This document shows positions 53,777 through 62,777 of a stretch of DNA of 64,000 bases, in pieces. The translations under genes were made by a program, and so were the position numbers. Under the pieces are notes generated by a model. The model made no database searches. It saw nothing but the letters and a program-made list of their open reading frames with translations, and was not told where the DNA came from. The stretch's first letter is position 1; each line of letters opens with the position of its first letter. Source of the stretch: Planotetraspora phitsanulokensis (GTDB lineage Bacteria > Actinomycetota > Actinomycetes > Streptosporangiales > Streptosporangiaceae); NCBI RefSeq assembly GCF_016863295.1, contig NZ_BOOP01000022.1, positions 62,001 through 126,000 on the forward strand. The letters are read 5' to 3'.

Positions 53777-55078
53777 TCAGTCCGTGGCGACGGCGGGCTC
53801 GCGGCCGGCTCCCGTGCCGGAGACGGTGATCCGGTAGATCAGGGCGCCCACCAGATAGCCGAGGCCGATGACGATCAGCACGAAGAACGACTTGCCGTTC
53901 GGCGGGAGGAGGAGCGCGGCGATCACCGCGCCGAGCACGGTCATGCCGTTGAAGAGCATGTCGTAGATCGAGAAGATCCGGCCCAGGTAGACCTCGCCGA
54001 TCTCACGCTGGACCACGGTGTCCGCGCAGATCTTCACGCTCTGACCGGCCACGCCGAGCACGAATGCCGCGAGGTTGAGGCCCACCTCGCTGAAGGTGGA
54101 ACACAGCAGGAAGCCCAGTACGCCGCAGGTGACGAGCATCACCGGGATCCAGGTCTCGATGCGGTACCGCTGGGTGGCCCAGGGCGTGAGCGGCACGGCG
54201 AAGAAGAAGCCGGCGCCCGAGGAGGCCAGCACGATCGTGATGCCGCGCAGCGCCACGTCGGGGTCGGTGGTGAAGTAGTAGCGGTACAGCATGACCACCA
54301 TCGCGGTCAGCATGCCGTACAGCAGGCGGTGGGTGGCCATGCCGCCGAGCGCGGCGGCCGCCCCCCTCCGGTGCGCGATGTGCCGGGCGCCGTCGACGAG
54401 CCCGCTCACGACGTTCCGTACGGCCTCGCGGACCTGGGGGAGCGAAGGGTCGTAGGCGGGGCCGAGCAGGGACCTGCTCATCGTGCGGGCGATCAGCGCG
54501 CTCAGGCCGAAGATGACCCCCGAGGTCACCAGCAGAAGGGCCGTTCCGCCGGTGCCGGACCCGAACACCACCCGCAGCACGAACCCGGCTCCGGCGCCGA
54601 CGAAGGTCACGACGGTGCCGGACGTGGGGGTGACCGCGTTGGCCGTCACGAGCCGTTCTCTGGGGACGACGTGGGGGAGGGCCGCGCTGAGGGCCGAGAG
54701 GAAGAAGCGGTTCACGCCGAGAACGCCGAGAGCGGCGGCGTAGAAGACCACGTCGGACGCCCCGCCGGCCACGAGGGCGGCCGCCACGAGGAGAAGGCTC
54801 CCGCGGACGATCGGCGCGATGACCAGGATCTGCCGCCTCGACCAGCGGTCGATGAGCACCCCGACGAAGGGCCCGAGAACGCTGTACGGCAACAGCAGCA
54901 CGGCGAATCCCGCGGCGATCTCGGCCGCCGTGGCCTGACGCTCGGGACTGAAGAAGGCATAGCCTCCGACCGTGAACTGGAAGATCCCGTCTGAGAACTG
55001 GGAGACCAGGCGGGTGCCGAAAAGACGGCGGAAGTTCTGCCCCTGCAGAACCACGCGCAGGTCGGAGACAAATGACAC
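53777..55078 (-). CDS. MFS transporter
   Basis: A 433-residue protein with about 12 membrane helices and the loop 2-3 motif LIDRWSRRQILVIAPIVRG (about 76-94). The starting QNFRRLFGTRLVSQFSDGIF is typical of an actinomycete MFS group found between bioA/cca and idi. Substrate unknown; no associated regulator is encoded nearby. Confidence 0.85.
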   Translation of the reverse strand: MSFVSDLRVVLQGQNFRRLFGTRLVSQFSDGIFQFTVGGYAFFSPERQATAAEIAAGFAVLLLPYSVLGPFVGVLIDRWSRRQILVIAPIVRGSLLLVAAALVAGGASDVVFYAAALGVLGVNRFFLSALSAALPHVVPRERLVTANAVTPTSGTVVTFVGAGAGFVLRVVFGSGTGGTALLLVTSGVIFGLSALIARTMSRSLLGPAYDPSLPQVREAVRNVVSGLVDGARHIAHRRGAAAALGGMATHRLLYGMLTAMVVMLYRYYFTTDPDVALRGITIVLASSGAGFFFAVPLTPWATQRYRIETWIPVMLVTCGVLGFLLCSTFSEVGLNLAAFVLGVAGQSVKICADTVVQREIGEVYLGRIFSIYDMLFNGMTVLGAVIAALLLPPNGKSFFVLIVIGLGYLVGALIYRITVSGTGAGREPAVATD

Positions 55079-55187
55079 GGCGACAGCCTACGCGGGTAGA
55101 TCAGTCTCGCCATCAGGGTCATCCCTGACCGCCCACTGATCGCGCGTCGGCCTGCCGGAACGCACATGATCACGTACTCTCTGTTGA

Positions 55188-55769
55188 GTGACCTATGACG
55201 AACATGTCGTGCTGGTCGATGGCGAGGGAAACCCGATCGGCACCGCTCCCAAGTCCACGGTTCACGGCGTCGAGACACCTCTGCATCTCGCGTTCTCGAG
55301 TTATGTCTTCGACAGGCAGGCCCGTGTGCTGCTGTCCAGGCGGGCGGATCACAAGATCACCTGGCCTGGCGAGTGGACCAATAGTTGTTGCGGCCATCCG
55401 TTGCCCGGTGAGCCGCTGGAGTCCGCGGTGCTCCGCAGGCTCGACTTCGAGCTCGGGCTGCGCGTCGACTCGATCGATCTGCTGCTGCCCCGCTTCTCCT
55501 ACCAGGCCGTCATGGACAACGGGATCATGGAACACGAGCTCTGCCCGGTCTACCGAGTGATCGTGTCCGCCGATGCCGTGCCGAACGCCGAGGAGGTCGG
55601 CGCGATCCGGTGGGTTCCGTGGAAGGAGTTCGCCGACGAGGTGCTGAGCGGTGAGATGCAGATATCTCCCTGGGCACGCGAGCAGGTGCCGCTCCTCGTC
55701 GCACTCGGCCCTGATCCGCTCACCTGGCCGACGGCCGATCCGGAGAACCTGCCGCCGGCGGCCCGCTGA
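55188..55769 (+). CDS. idi: Isopentenyl-diphosphate delta-isomerase, type I
   Basis: A 193-residue Nudix-fold enzyme that interconverts IPP and DMAPP for isoprenoid (menaquinone, polyprenyl carrier) synthesis. The catalytic Cys is in WTNSCCGHP (about 61-69) and the catalytic Glu in IMEHELCPVYR (about 111-121). The Nudix-like segment RADHKITWPGEWT is typical. GTG at 55188. The CATGATCAC word in its upstream region is shared with the bioA promoter. Confidence 0.95.
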   Translation: MTYDEHVVLVDGEGNPIGTAPKSTVHGVETPLHLAFSSYVFDRQARVLLSRRADHKITWPGEWTNSCCGHPLPGEPLESAVLRRLDFELGLRVDSIDLLLPRFSYQAVMDNGIMEHELCPVYRVIVSADAVPNAEEVGAIRWVPWKEFADEVLSGEMQISPWAREQVPLLVALGPDPLTWPTADPENLPPAAR

Positions 55770-55810
55770 CGCGAGGACGTCCGCCGGATCCGATCACATG
55801 TCTGGACGGC

Positions 55811-55846
55811 AAGATGCCCCGGCTCGCCGTTGAGCCGGGGCATCTT
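55811..55846. terminator. Bidirectional terminator between idi and ino1
   Basis: AAGATGCCCCGGCTC and GAGCCGGGGCATCTT form a perfect 15-bp stem with a 6-nt loop, followed by T residues on both strands. Confidence 0.85.
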
Positions 55847-55877
55847 GTGATCAGGAGACTTGCGTACGCGAGTGTCT

Positions 55878-56957
55878 CTAGCGCTCCACCTGGCCGCGGA
55901 TGAACTGCTCGACGGCGTCACGGGCGGCGTCGTCGGAGTACTGCTCCGGCGGCGACTTCATGAAGTAGGAGGACGGCGACAGCAGCGGCCCGCCGATCCC
56001 GCGGTCCAGGGCGATCTTCGCCGCGCGCACGGCGTCGATGATGATGCCGGCGGAGTTGGGCGAGTCCCAGACCTCGAGCTTGTATTCCAGGTTGAGCGGG
56101 GTGTCGCCGAAGGACCTGCCCTCCAGGCGGACGTAGGCCCACTTGCGGTCGTCGAGCCACGGCACGTGGTCGGACGGGCCGATGTGGACGTCGGCCTTGG
56201 CCATCTCGTGCGGGATCTGCGAGGTGACCGACTGCGTCTTGGAGATCTTCTTGGACTGGAGGCGCTTGCGCTCCAGCATGTTCATGAAGTCCATGTTGCC
56301 GCCGAAGTTGAGCTGGTAGGTGCGCAGCAGCTCGACCCCGCGGTCCTCGAACAGCTTGGCCAGCACGCGGTGGGTGATGGTCGCGCCCACCTGTGACTTG
56401 ATGTCGTCGCCCACGATGGGAACGCCGGCCTCGGTGAACTTCGCGGCCCACTCCGGGTCCGACGCGATGAAGACGGGCAGCGCGTTGACGAAGGCCACCC
56501 GCGCGTCGATCGCGCACTGCGCGTAGAAGCGGTCGGCCTCCTCCGATCCCACGGGAAGGTAGGAGACGAGCACGTCGACCTGGGCGTCCTTGAGCGCCTG
56601 CACGACGTCGACCGGCTTCTCGTCGGACTCCTCGATGATCTCGCGGTAGTACTCGCCGAGACCGTCGAACGTGGGCCCGCGCTGGACGGTCACACCGAGC
56701 GGCGGCACATCAGTGATCTTGATCGTGTTGTTCTCGGAGGCGACGATCGCCTCGGAGAGGTCGCGGCCGACCTTCTTGGCGTCCACGTCGAAGGCGGCGA
56801 CGAACTCGACGTCGCCCACGTGGTAATCGCCGAACCGCACGTGCATCAGGCCCGGCACACGGGTGCTCGGATCTGCGTCCCTGTAGTAGTGGACGCCCTG
56901 GACCAGCGACGCGGCGCAGTTACCCACACCAACGATGGCTACGCGCACCGAACCCAT
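55878..56957 (-). CDS. ino1: Inositol-3-phosphate synthase
   Basis: A 359-residue NAD-dependent enzyme converting glucose-6-phosphate to inositol-3-phosphate, for phosphatidylinositol and mycothiol. NAD motif [16 protein letters not shown] (about 6-21), [19 protein letters not shown], the conserved [14 protein letters not shown] (about 191-204), [13 protein letters not shown] and [25 protein letters not shown] lies 8 nt before ATG. Downstream of, and probably co-transcribed with, the PadR gene. Confidence 0.96.
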   Translation of the reverse strand: MGSVRVAIVGVGNCAASLVQGVHYYRDADPSTRVPGLMHVRFGDYHVGDVEFVAAFDVDAKKVGRDLSEAIVASENNTIKITDVPPLGVTVQRGPTFDGLGEYYREIIEESDEKPVDVVQALKDAQVDVLVSYLPVGSEEADRFYAQCAIDARVAFVNALPVFIASDPEWAAKFTEAGVPIVGDDIKSQVGATITHRVLAKLFEDRGVELLRTYQLNFGGNMDFMNMLERKRLQSKKISKTQSVTSQIPHEMAKADVHIGPSDHVPWLDDRKWAYVRLEGRSFGDTPLNLEYKLEVWDSPNSAGIIIDAVRAAKIALDRGIGGPLLSPSSYFMKSPPEQYSDDAARDAVEQFIRGQVER

Positions 56958-56982
56958 CGCACCTGCTCCTTTACCTTTTGTC

Positions 56983-57630
56983 TTACTTATCTGATTCGGG
57001 CCTTTCGGCCCTCTCTGAGGCTTCCTGTACCGCCTGTTGCTGATCGGGATCGGCGGTGCCTCCCTCTTCGGGGCGCGGGGCGGCGGTGCTTCGCCGTTCT
57101 GAATCGATCAGCTCGTTCAGCCAGCGAACCTCGCGCTCGACCGACTCCAGCCCATGACGCTGGAGCTCGAGGGTGTAACTGTCCAGCCGTTCCCTGGTCC
57201 GGGCGAGAGCCGTACGGACACCCTCCAGGCGCTCCTCCAGGCGGCTGCGGCGGCCTTCGAGGATGCGAAGTCGCACCTCCGCCTCTGTGTGGCGGAAGAA
57301 CGCGAAATGGATGCCGAAGCTCTCGTCCTCCCAGGCGGAGGGGCCCGCCTGGGTCAGCAGCTCCTGAAGTCGTTCCTTGCCTTCGGCGGTCAGCTTGTAG
57401 ACGATCTTCGACCTGCGGCCGAGGACCGTTTCCTGTGGCGGCTCCTCCTCGACGATGAGCCCGTCGTTGAGCAGCCCCCGCAGGCAGGGATACAGCGACC
57501 CGTACGAGAAGGCGCGGAACATCCCGAGCAGGGTGTTGAGCCGTTTGCGCAGCTCGTAACCGTGCAGGGGAGTCTCGTGCAGTGATCCCAGGACGGCGAG
57601 CTCCAGCACACCTCCACGAGAGCCCGTCAC
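56983..57630 (-). CDS. PadR family transcriptional regulator
   Basis: A 215-residue regulator. The winged-helix domain is [20 protein letters not shown] to [20 protein letters not shown] (about 8-65), with [14 protein letters not shown] as the wing; the C-terminal half is a long coiled-coil ([20 protein letters not shown]) typical of PadR subgroup 1. GTG 57630 has GGGGGTGG upstream; GTG 57639 is an alternative. A perfect palindrome lies 25 nt upstream and is its likely operator. It probably controls itself and ino1. Confidence 0.88.
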   Translation of the reverse strand: MTGSRGGVLELAVLGSLHETPLHGYELRKRLNTLLGMFRAFSYGSLYPCLRGLLNDGLIVEEEPPQETVLGRRSKIVYKLTAEGKERLQELLTQAGPSAWEDESFGIHFAFFRHTEAEVRLRILEGRRSRLEERLEGVRTALARTRERLDSYTLELQRHGLESVEREVRWLNELIDSERRSTAAPRPEEGGTADPDQQQAVQEASERAERPESDK

Positions 57631-57654
57631 TGGATCCACCCCCTGTGTCCGACC

Positions 57655-57675
57655 GATGTATCGAACCGATACATC
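57655..57675. promoter_or_regulatory. Palindromic operator upstream of padR-ino1
   Basis: GATGTATCG-AAC-CGATACATC is a perfect 9-bp inverted repeat with a 3-nt centre, just upstream of the PadR gene. The ATGTATC/GATACAT form is a typical PadR-family operator. It also faces the divergent DUF5318 gene. Confidence 0.75.
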
Positions 57676-57756
57676 TGCAGGATACGTCGGGCCGTCATAT
57701 CACGCAACGGATGAATGGTTGGGCAAGCTTCAGCAAACAGCCGTAATCTGGGTCAC

Positions 57757-58140
57757 ATGTGGTCACAGCGGGCGGTCGTGGACTACGGCCTCGCAAGGCG
57801 GGCGACGATTCAGTCGATCCGCTCCGGCCACATGGAAGCACGGGACGTCTGCGACGCTCATCCGTACCTGCTGCGCGCCGCGCGGTTCCACGGTGAGCCG
57901 ACGGAACGCGTCTGCCCCATCTGTGAGCACCGGAACGTGACCAACGTCACTTACGTTTACGGGGACGAATTAGGACGCCTGGCCGGACGCGTCAAGGCGA
58001 CGGCCGATCTTGCCGATATGGCCCAGGAATACGGTGAATTCCGGGTCTACGTGGTCGAGGTCTGTCAAGGTTGTTCATGGAACCATCTGGCGGTCTCGTT
58101 CGTGCTCGGTACAGGCGACCCCCCGGGCCCCTGCCTATAA
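57757..58140 (+). CDS. DUF5318 protein
   Basis: A 127-residue protein beginning MWSQRAVVDYGLARRATIQS, the conserved start of DUF5318. DVCDAHPYLLRAARFHGEPT (about 29-48) is followed by CPIC at about 52-55 and CQGC near the end, so four Cys residues may hold a zinc ion. It lies between the PadR and PBP genes as in other actinomycetes. Function unknown. Confidence 0.85.
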   Translation: MWSQRAVVDYGLARRATIQSIRSGHMEARDVCDAHPYLLRAARFHGEPTERVCPICEHRNVTNVTYVYGDELGRLAGRVKATADLADMAQEYGEFRVYVVEVCQGCSWNHLAVSFVLGTGDPPGPCL

Positions 58141-58220
58141 GGGCGACTTTCAGCTCCAAGAGGTACGCTCACCGGCCTGTCGACCCGATGTCGGCGATTC
58201 CCCCAACTTAACGAGGACGC

Positions 58221-61199
58221 GTGACTTACAGCAGCTACGGCCAAGAGGAACCTTCGGGCTCCGGCGGATCGCCCCGCCCTGGGCGTCGCCGCCGTTCGCC
58301 CGGCCAGTACGGGGACAACCGTGACACGGCCCGCGGTGCGCAGCCCCAGCCAGGGCCAGGCCGACCCAATGCCTCTCAGCAGCCGCCCCCCGCGGCGCCC
58401 CGGCCGGCGCGGCCCAGTGCCCCGGCCGATCCTCGCCGCAGTCAGTCCGCATTCGAGGACACGGCCGCGATGGGAGCGATGCAGCCGCCGTCCGGCGGCC
58501 GCCGCCCCGACCAGCGCCAGCCCGGCCCCGGCCGTGACCCGCGACAGGCCGCGGGACCCGGTGGCCCCCGCGGCGGCGGTCCCCGTCAGCCCGGCGCCCC
58601 TGCCGGACCCGGCGCTCCTCAGGGTCCTGGTGGCGCGATGGCCCCCGCCGGGCCCGGCAGGTCCGCGCGCCCCGGTGGTCCGGGAGCACCCGGCGGCGAA
58701 CGCACGCAGGCTCTGGCCGCGGACGGTCCCGGCATGCGCCGTGGGCCGGACGGCGAAGGCACCCAGGCGATGTCGGTCGGAGGCCGCCGCAGGGCAGGAG
58801 GGCCCGGCAGGCGTCGCATGGGCCCCGGAGGTCCGGGCGGCCCAGAAGGTCCTGGCGGCCCCGGTGGCCGGGGCCCCCGCGACCCGTTCGACGACGATGA
58901 CGACGACAAGCCGCGTAACTGGAAGCGGTTCATCCCCAACTGGAAGATCGTCGTAGCCGGCTTCACGATCCTGGCCGCCGGCGTCTTCGGCATGATCGCG
59001 GTCGCCTACGCGAACACCCCGGTCCCCCAGGCCACGCAGGACGAGGCGGTCTCGCAGGGCAGCAGCATCTACTATGCCGACGGCAAGACGCTGATCGCCC
59101 GCGTGGGCACCGCACGCGAGATCGTCCCTCTCAGCGACGTGCCGCCGCATGTTCAGGACGCGGTCATCTCAATCGAGAACAAGACGTTCTGGGATGACTC
59201 GGGGGTCTCCGTCCCCGGAATGGCGCGGTCCCTCTGGATGACGGCGACGGGCCAGCAGTTGCAGGGCGCGTCCACGATCACCCAGCAGATGGCCCGCAAC
59301 TACTACGACGGCCTCAGCCAGGACGTGTCGATCAAGCGAAAGCTCAAGGAGATCTTCGTCGCGGTCAAGCTCAACAAGGAGATGGACAAAGACAAGATCC
59401 TTGAGCAGTACCTCAACACCGTGCCCTTCGGGCGCGCGTACGGCATCCAGGCGGCCGCCAAGGCCTACTTCAAGAAGACCGCCAAGCAACTGACCCCGGC
59501 CGAGGGGGCCTACCTGGCCGCCCGCATCCAGACGCCCGCCCTCGACGCCGACTCCCCCCAACTCCAGAGCCGGTTCAAGGACGTCATCAACGCGATGGCG
59601 GCCTACGCTCCCGACAAGTACGGCAACCTCCCGGCGACCGCGAAGTTCCCCAAGGCGGTCAAGGAGTACACCAATACGGACCTCAGCGGCTCCAAGGGCT
59701 ACATGGTCAACGTGGTGCTCCGGGAGTTGGCGAAGAGGGGCATCCAAGAGGACAAGGTCAAGGCCAACGGCTACAAGATCGTTTCAACGTTCGACCGGAA
59801 ACTCATGTTGGCGGCGAAGAATGCCGTCCTGGCCACCACCAAGGGCATGGACAAGGACTTCCACGCCGGGCTCGCGTCCGTCGATCCCAAGAACGGGCGC
59901 GTCGTCGCCTTCTACGGCGGAGACGACTACGAGCACGACCCGTGGAACGAGCCGTTCGACTCCCGCAAGCAGGCGGCGTCCGCGTTCAAGCCCTACGTCC
60001 TCGCCGCCTGGCTCGAGGCGGGATACAGCCTGAACAGCTACGTTCCTGGCAAGGCGACGGTGCCGAAGGTGCTTCCCGGCACGACGAAGATCACCAACGA
60101 TGAGGTTGTGCCGGCCTCCATCGACGTGACCTACGCGACCGCCCACTCGATCAACACGGCGTTCGCGTCGATGGCCTTCAAGCTGCCGGGCCAGCTCGAG
60201 GACGTCAGGTCCCTGGTCGAGCAGGCGGGGATCAGCACGAAGGCTGTCAAGGACGACAAGGAAGGCGTCAACGGTGAGCACGGCCACGGCTACCAGCTCG
60301 CCATCGGCAGCATCGGCGTGACGCCGGTCGAGCAGGCCGCCGGTTACTCGATCTTCGCGAACAACGGCCTGCACGCCGACTACCACGTGATCAAGTCGGT
60401 CCAGCAGGGCAAGGTGACCGTGCTGCCCGAGCTCAAGTCCCTCCGCCAGGTCATCTCGCCGGAGTCCGCCGCCGACGCCACCTCGGCGATGGAGGAAGTG
60501 CTCAAGGTCGGTACGGCCCAAGGCAAGGGGATCGGCCGCCCGGCGGCCGGCAAGACCGGAACGAACAACGACGAGAAGGAAGCCTGGTTCGTCGGCTACA
60601 CCCCGCAGTTGGTCACCTCGGTCGGGATGTACCGCGAGCAGTGCCGCACCAAGAAGGGCAAGGTCGTCCAGCCGGAGTTCTCGAACTGCCCGCCGTCCGA
60701 CGGCAAGAAGAACAGCAAGTACTCCGCGGTGAATCCGTACAGCCTGCCTTACGAGGTCTCGTTGGGCTTCCAGGGTGCCAACCAGCCCACCGACATCTGG
60801 CGCGACTTCATGATGGCGGCGCTGCAGAACAAGCCGGTCGAGCAGTTCCCGCAGAAGGCCGGAATCGGATCGCCTGAGGACATCGTGCCCAGCCCGCCGC
60901 CCCCGGCACCGCCGAAGGACCAGGGCCAGGACTGCAAGCCGTGGGACCACAGCCCGCAGTGCCAGGGGCAGAACGGTCAGCAGTGCCAGCCGGGTGACAA
61001 CAGGCCGCAGTGTCAGGGCCAGGGTGGTCAGCAGTGCCAGCCGGGTGACACCCGTCCGCAGTGCCAGGGGCAGCAGGTCCCGATCGACCCGAACCAGCCC
61101 AACCAGCCGAACAACCCGAACCAGCCCAACCAGCCCAACCAGCCGGGCACGCCGGTGACGACCCAGGCCGAGACCATTCGAAGGTTCACGGGTCGATGA
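58221..61199 (+). CDS. Class A penicillin-binding protein (PBP1a-type) with Cys-rich repeat tail
   Basis: A 992-residue bifunctional peptidoglycan synthase. Residues 1-235 are a Pro/Gly/Arg-rich cytosolic tail; one membrane helix (VVAGFTILAAGVFGMIAVAY, about 245-264); the GT51 domain with SIENKTFWDDSGVSV and GASTITQQMARNYY (about 313-363); the transpeptidase domain with SxxK in KQAASAFKPYVL (Ser about 590), SxN in AHSINTAF and KTG in AAGKTGTNND. After residue 890 come Cys-containing units (QQCQPGDNRPQCQGQGG) repeated, then NQPNQPNNP repeats. The Cys tail is exported and may be disulfide-linked. GTG start. Confidence 0.93.
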   Translation: MTYSSYGQEEPSGSGGSPRPGRRRRSPGQYGDNRDTARGAQPQPGPGRPNASQQPPPAAPRPARPSAPADPRRSQSAFEDTAAMGAMQPPSGGRRPDQRQPGPGRDPRQAAGPGGPRGGGPRQPGAPAGPGAPQGPGGAMAPAGPGRSARPGGPGAPGGERTQALAADGPGMRRGPDGEGTQAMSVGGRRRAGGPGRRRMGPGGPGGPEGPGGPGGRGPRDPFDDDDDDKPRNWKRFIPNWKIVVAGFTILAAGVFGMIAVAYANTPVPQATQDEAVSQGSSIYYADGKTLIARVGTAREIVPLSDVPPHVQDAVISIENKTFWDDSGVSVPGMARSLWMTATGQQLQGASTITQQMARNYYDGLSQDVSIKRKLKEIFVAVKLNKEMDKDKILEQYLNTVPFGRAYGIQAAAKAYFKKTAKQLTPAEGAYLAARIQTPALDADSPQLQSRFKDVINAMAAYAPDKYGNLPATAKFPKAVKEYTNTDLSGSKGYMVNVVLRELAKRGIQEDKVKANGYKIVSTFDRKLMLAAKNAVLATTKGMDKDFHAGLASVDPKNGRVVAFYGGDDYEHDPWNEPFDSRKQAASAFKPYVLAAWLEAGYSLNSYVPGKATVPKVLPGTTKITNDEVVPASIDVTYATAHSINTAFASMAFKLPGQLEDVRSLVEQAGISTKAVKDDKEGVNGEHGHGYQLAIGSIGVTPVEQAAGYSIFANNGLHADYHVIKSVQQGKVTVLPELKSLRQVISPESAADATSAMEEVLKVGTAQGKGIGRPAAGKTGTNNDEKEAWFVGYTPQLVTSVGMYREQCRTKKGKVVQPEFSNCPPSDGKKNSKYSAVNPYSLPYEVSLGFQGANQPTDIWRDFMMAALQNKPVEQFPQKAGIGSPEDIVPSPPPPAPPKDQGQDCKPWDHSPQCQGQNGQQCQPGDNRPQCQGQGGQQCQPGDTRPQCQGQQVPIDPNQPNQPNNPNQPNQPNQPGTPVTTQAETIRRFTGR

Positions 61200-61204
61200 C
61201 GTCG

Positions 61205-61238
61205 GGCGCCGGGACCGGATGAAGCCGGTCCCGGCGCC
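61205..61238 (+). terminator. Hairpin after the PBP gene
   Basis: GGCGCCGGGACCGG and CCGGTCCCGGCGCC form a perfect 14-bp stem with a 6-nt loop, 5 nt past the stop codon. No T-run. Confidence 0.75.
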
Positions 61239-61346
61239 AAGGCGTCTATCAGAGGGACTCCGATCGCGCGGTCATATGGTGCCGGAGCGGAAATCTTGTG
61301 CCGGTGGTGTCGCGGACCCCGTGCGTCGAGTGATGCAATACCCACC

Positions 61347-62654
61347 ATGACAACCCCGACCGCGAACGCTTCCAGCCCCGTGCCGGGGGTCGTCCAGCGG
61401 GCAGTGCCGTACCTGCCGCTGGGGCTCCTCGCCGGACTCGGCGCCGTGCTCGCCTTCCTGTGGAAGTCCCCCTGCCGATTCGGGGGCGCCTGGAACACCG
61501 GGGTCGGGCAGTACACCAACTTCTGCTACACCGACATCTATCCGCTCTGGTGGGCCGAGCACCTCAACGAGGGAAAGATCCCCTACGTCGACTATCCGGT
61601 CGAGTACCCGGTCGGCATCGGCGGGATCATGGAACTGGTTCGGCGTCTGGCGCACGGCGACGGCCTGGCGTTCTATGACATCACCGTCGTCCTCATGGGC
61701 ATCGCGCTGGTCGTCGGCGTCCTGCTCATGGCCGCGCTGGCCGGGCCGGCCCGGAAGTGGGACGCGCTGTGGTACGCCATCGGCCCGGCTGTCATCCTCT
61801 GCGCCTACATCAACTGGGACCTGGCCGCCGGCGCGCTCGCCCTCGGGGGCCTGCTGGCCTGGGCCCGGGAGAGGCAGTACCTCGCGGGCGTGCTGCTCGC
61901 CCTGGCGGTCGCCACGAAGTTCTACCCGTTGATGTTCTTCGGAGCGCTGTTCCTGCTCACGGTCCGGACGGCCAAGTGGATCCCCTTCGTGAAGACGGCC
62001 GGCGCCGCCGCCGGAACATGGCTGCTGGTCAACGTGCCCATCATGTTGATCAGCTTCGACGGCTGGAAGCGGTTCTACACGTTCAGCAGCGAACGCGGAG
62101 CCGACTGGGGCGGCCTGTGGTTCTTCTTCCAGAGGAAGGACTGGGGCGTCCTCGCGGATCCGGATCTGCTGAACAGGCTGGCGATGGGCGCGCTGGCCGT
62201 GCTCCTGCTCGGCGTGGCCGCGCTCGCGCTCTTCGCGCCGCGCAGGCCCCGGCTCATGCAGTTATGCTTCCTCGCGCTCGCCGCATTCATGATCACCAAC
62301 AAGGTCTGGTCACCGCAGTACGTGCTGTGGCTGGTGCCGTTCGCGGTGCTGGCCAGGCCCAAGTGGGGTGCGCTGGTGGCCTGGCAGGTGGCCGAGTGCT
62401 GGTACTTCTTCTCGATCTGGCTCTACCTCGTCTCCCAGGACCCGGAGCACGCGAACCTCGGCATCGGCGACACCCCGTACTTCCTGTCGATGTGGGCGAG
62501 GGCGCTCACGATCGCCGTCCTGATGGCGCTGGTGGTCAGGGACGTTCTGCGGCCGGAGTCGGACGTCGTCCGCAAGAACGGGGCCGACGACCCGTCCGGC
62601 GGGGTCTACGACGGCGCACCCGATCGTTTCGTCCTGCCGCCCCGTCTCGCCTGA
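61347..62654 (+). CDS. Polytopic glycosyltransferase, GT87-like
   Basis: A 435-residue membrane protein with about ten helices of the GT-C fold. DIYPLWWAEHLNEGKIPYVD and VEYPVGIGGI in the first external loop contain the acidic residues typical of polyprenyl-phosphate-dependent mannosyltransferases; VATKFYPLMFFGALFLLTVR and ITNKVWSPQYVLWLVPFAVL are family-conserved. It probably transfers a hexose from a lipid carrier to an envelope glycolipid. ATG 61347. Located directly after the PBP gene and before a second, related gene. Confidence 0.85.
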   Translation: MTTPTANASSPVPGVVQRAVPYLPLGLLAGLGAVLAFLWKSPCRFGGAWNTGVGQYTNFCYTDIYPLWWAEHLNEGKIPYVDYPVEYPVGIGGIMELVRRLAHGDGLAFYDITVVLMGIALVVGVLLMAALAGPARKWDALWYAIGPAVILCAYINWDLAAGALALGGLLAWARERQYLAGVLLALAVATKFYPLMFFGALFLLTVRTAKWIPFVKTAGAAAGTWLLVNVPIMLISFDGWKRFYTFSSERGADWGGLWFFFQRKDWGVLADPDLLNRLAMGALAVLLLGVAALALFAPRRPRLMQLCFLALAAFMITNKVWSPQYVLWLVPFAVLARPKWGALVAWQVAECWYFFSIWLYLVSQDPEHANLGIGDTPYFLSMWARALTIAVLMALVVRDVLRPESDVVRKNGADDPSGGVYDGAPDRFVLPPRLA

Positions 62655-62777
62655 CCCGTTCGTACGGCCAGGCGGGCGGACGGCTCGCCGGCGCAGGCCG
62701 CGTGCAGAACGCTCCCCACGGGAGACCAGAGGAGCACACCCTCTGTAGCTGTTTGATTACCGAAAGGCGTTGATCGG

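Noticed and set aside
53255-54994. A 579-codon plus-strand frame overlapping bioA and the MFS gene
   Set aside because: It crosses two real genes in other frames and reads as His/Arg/Gly-rich noise.
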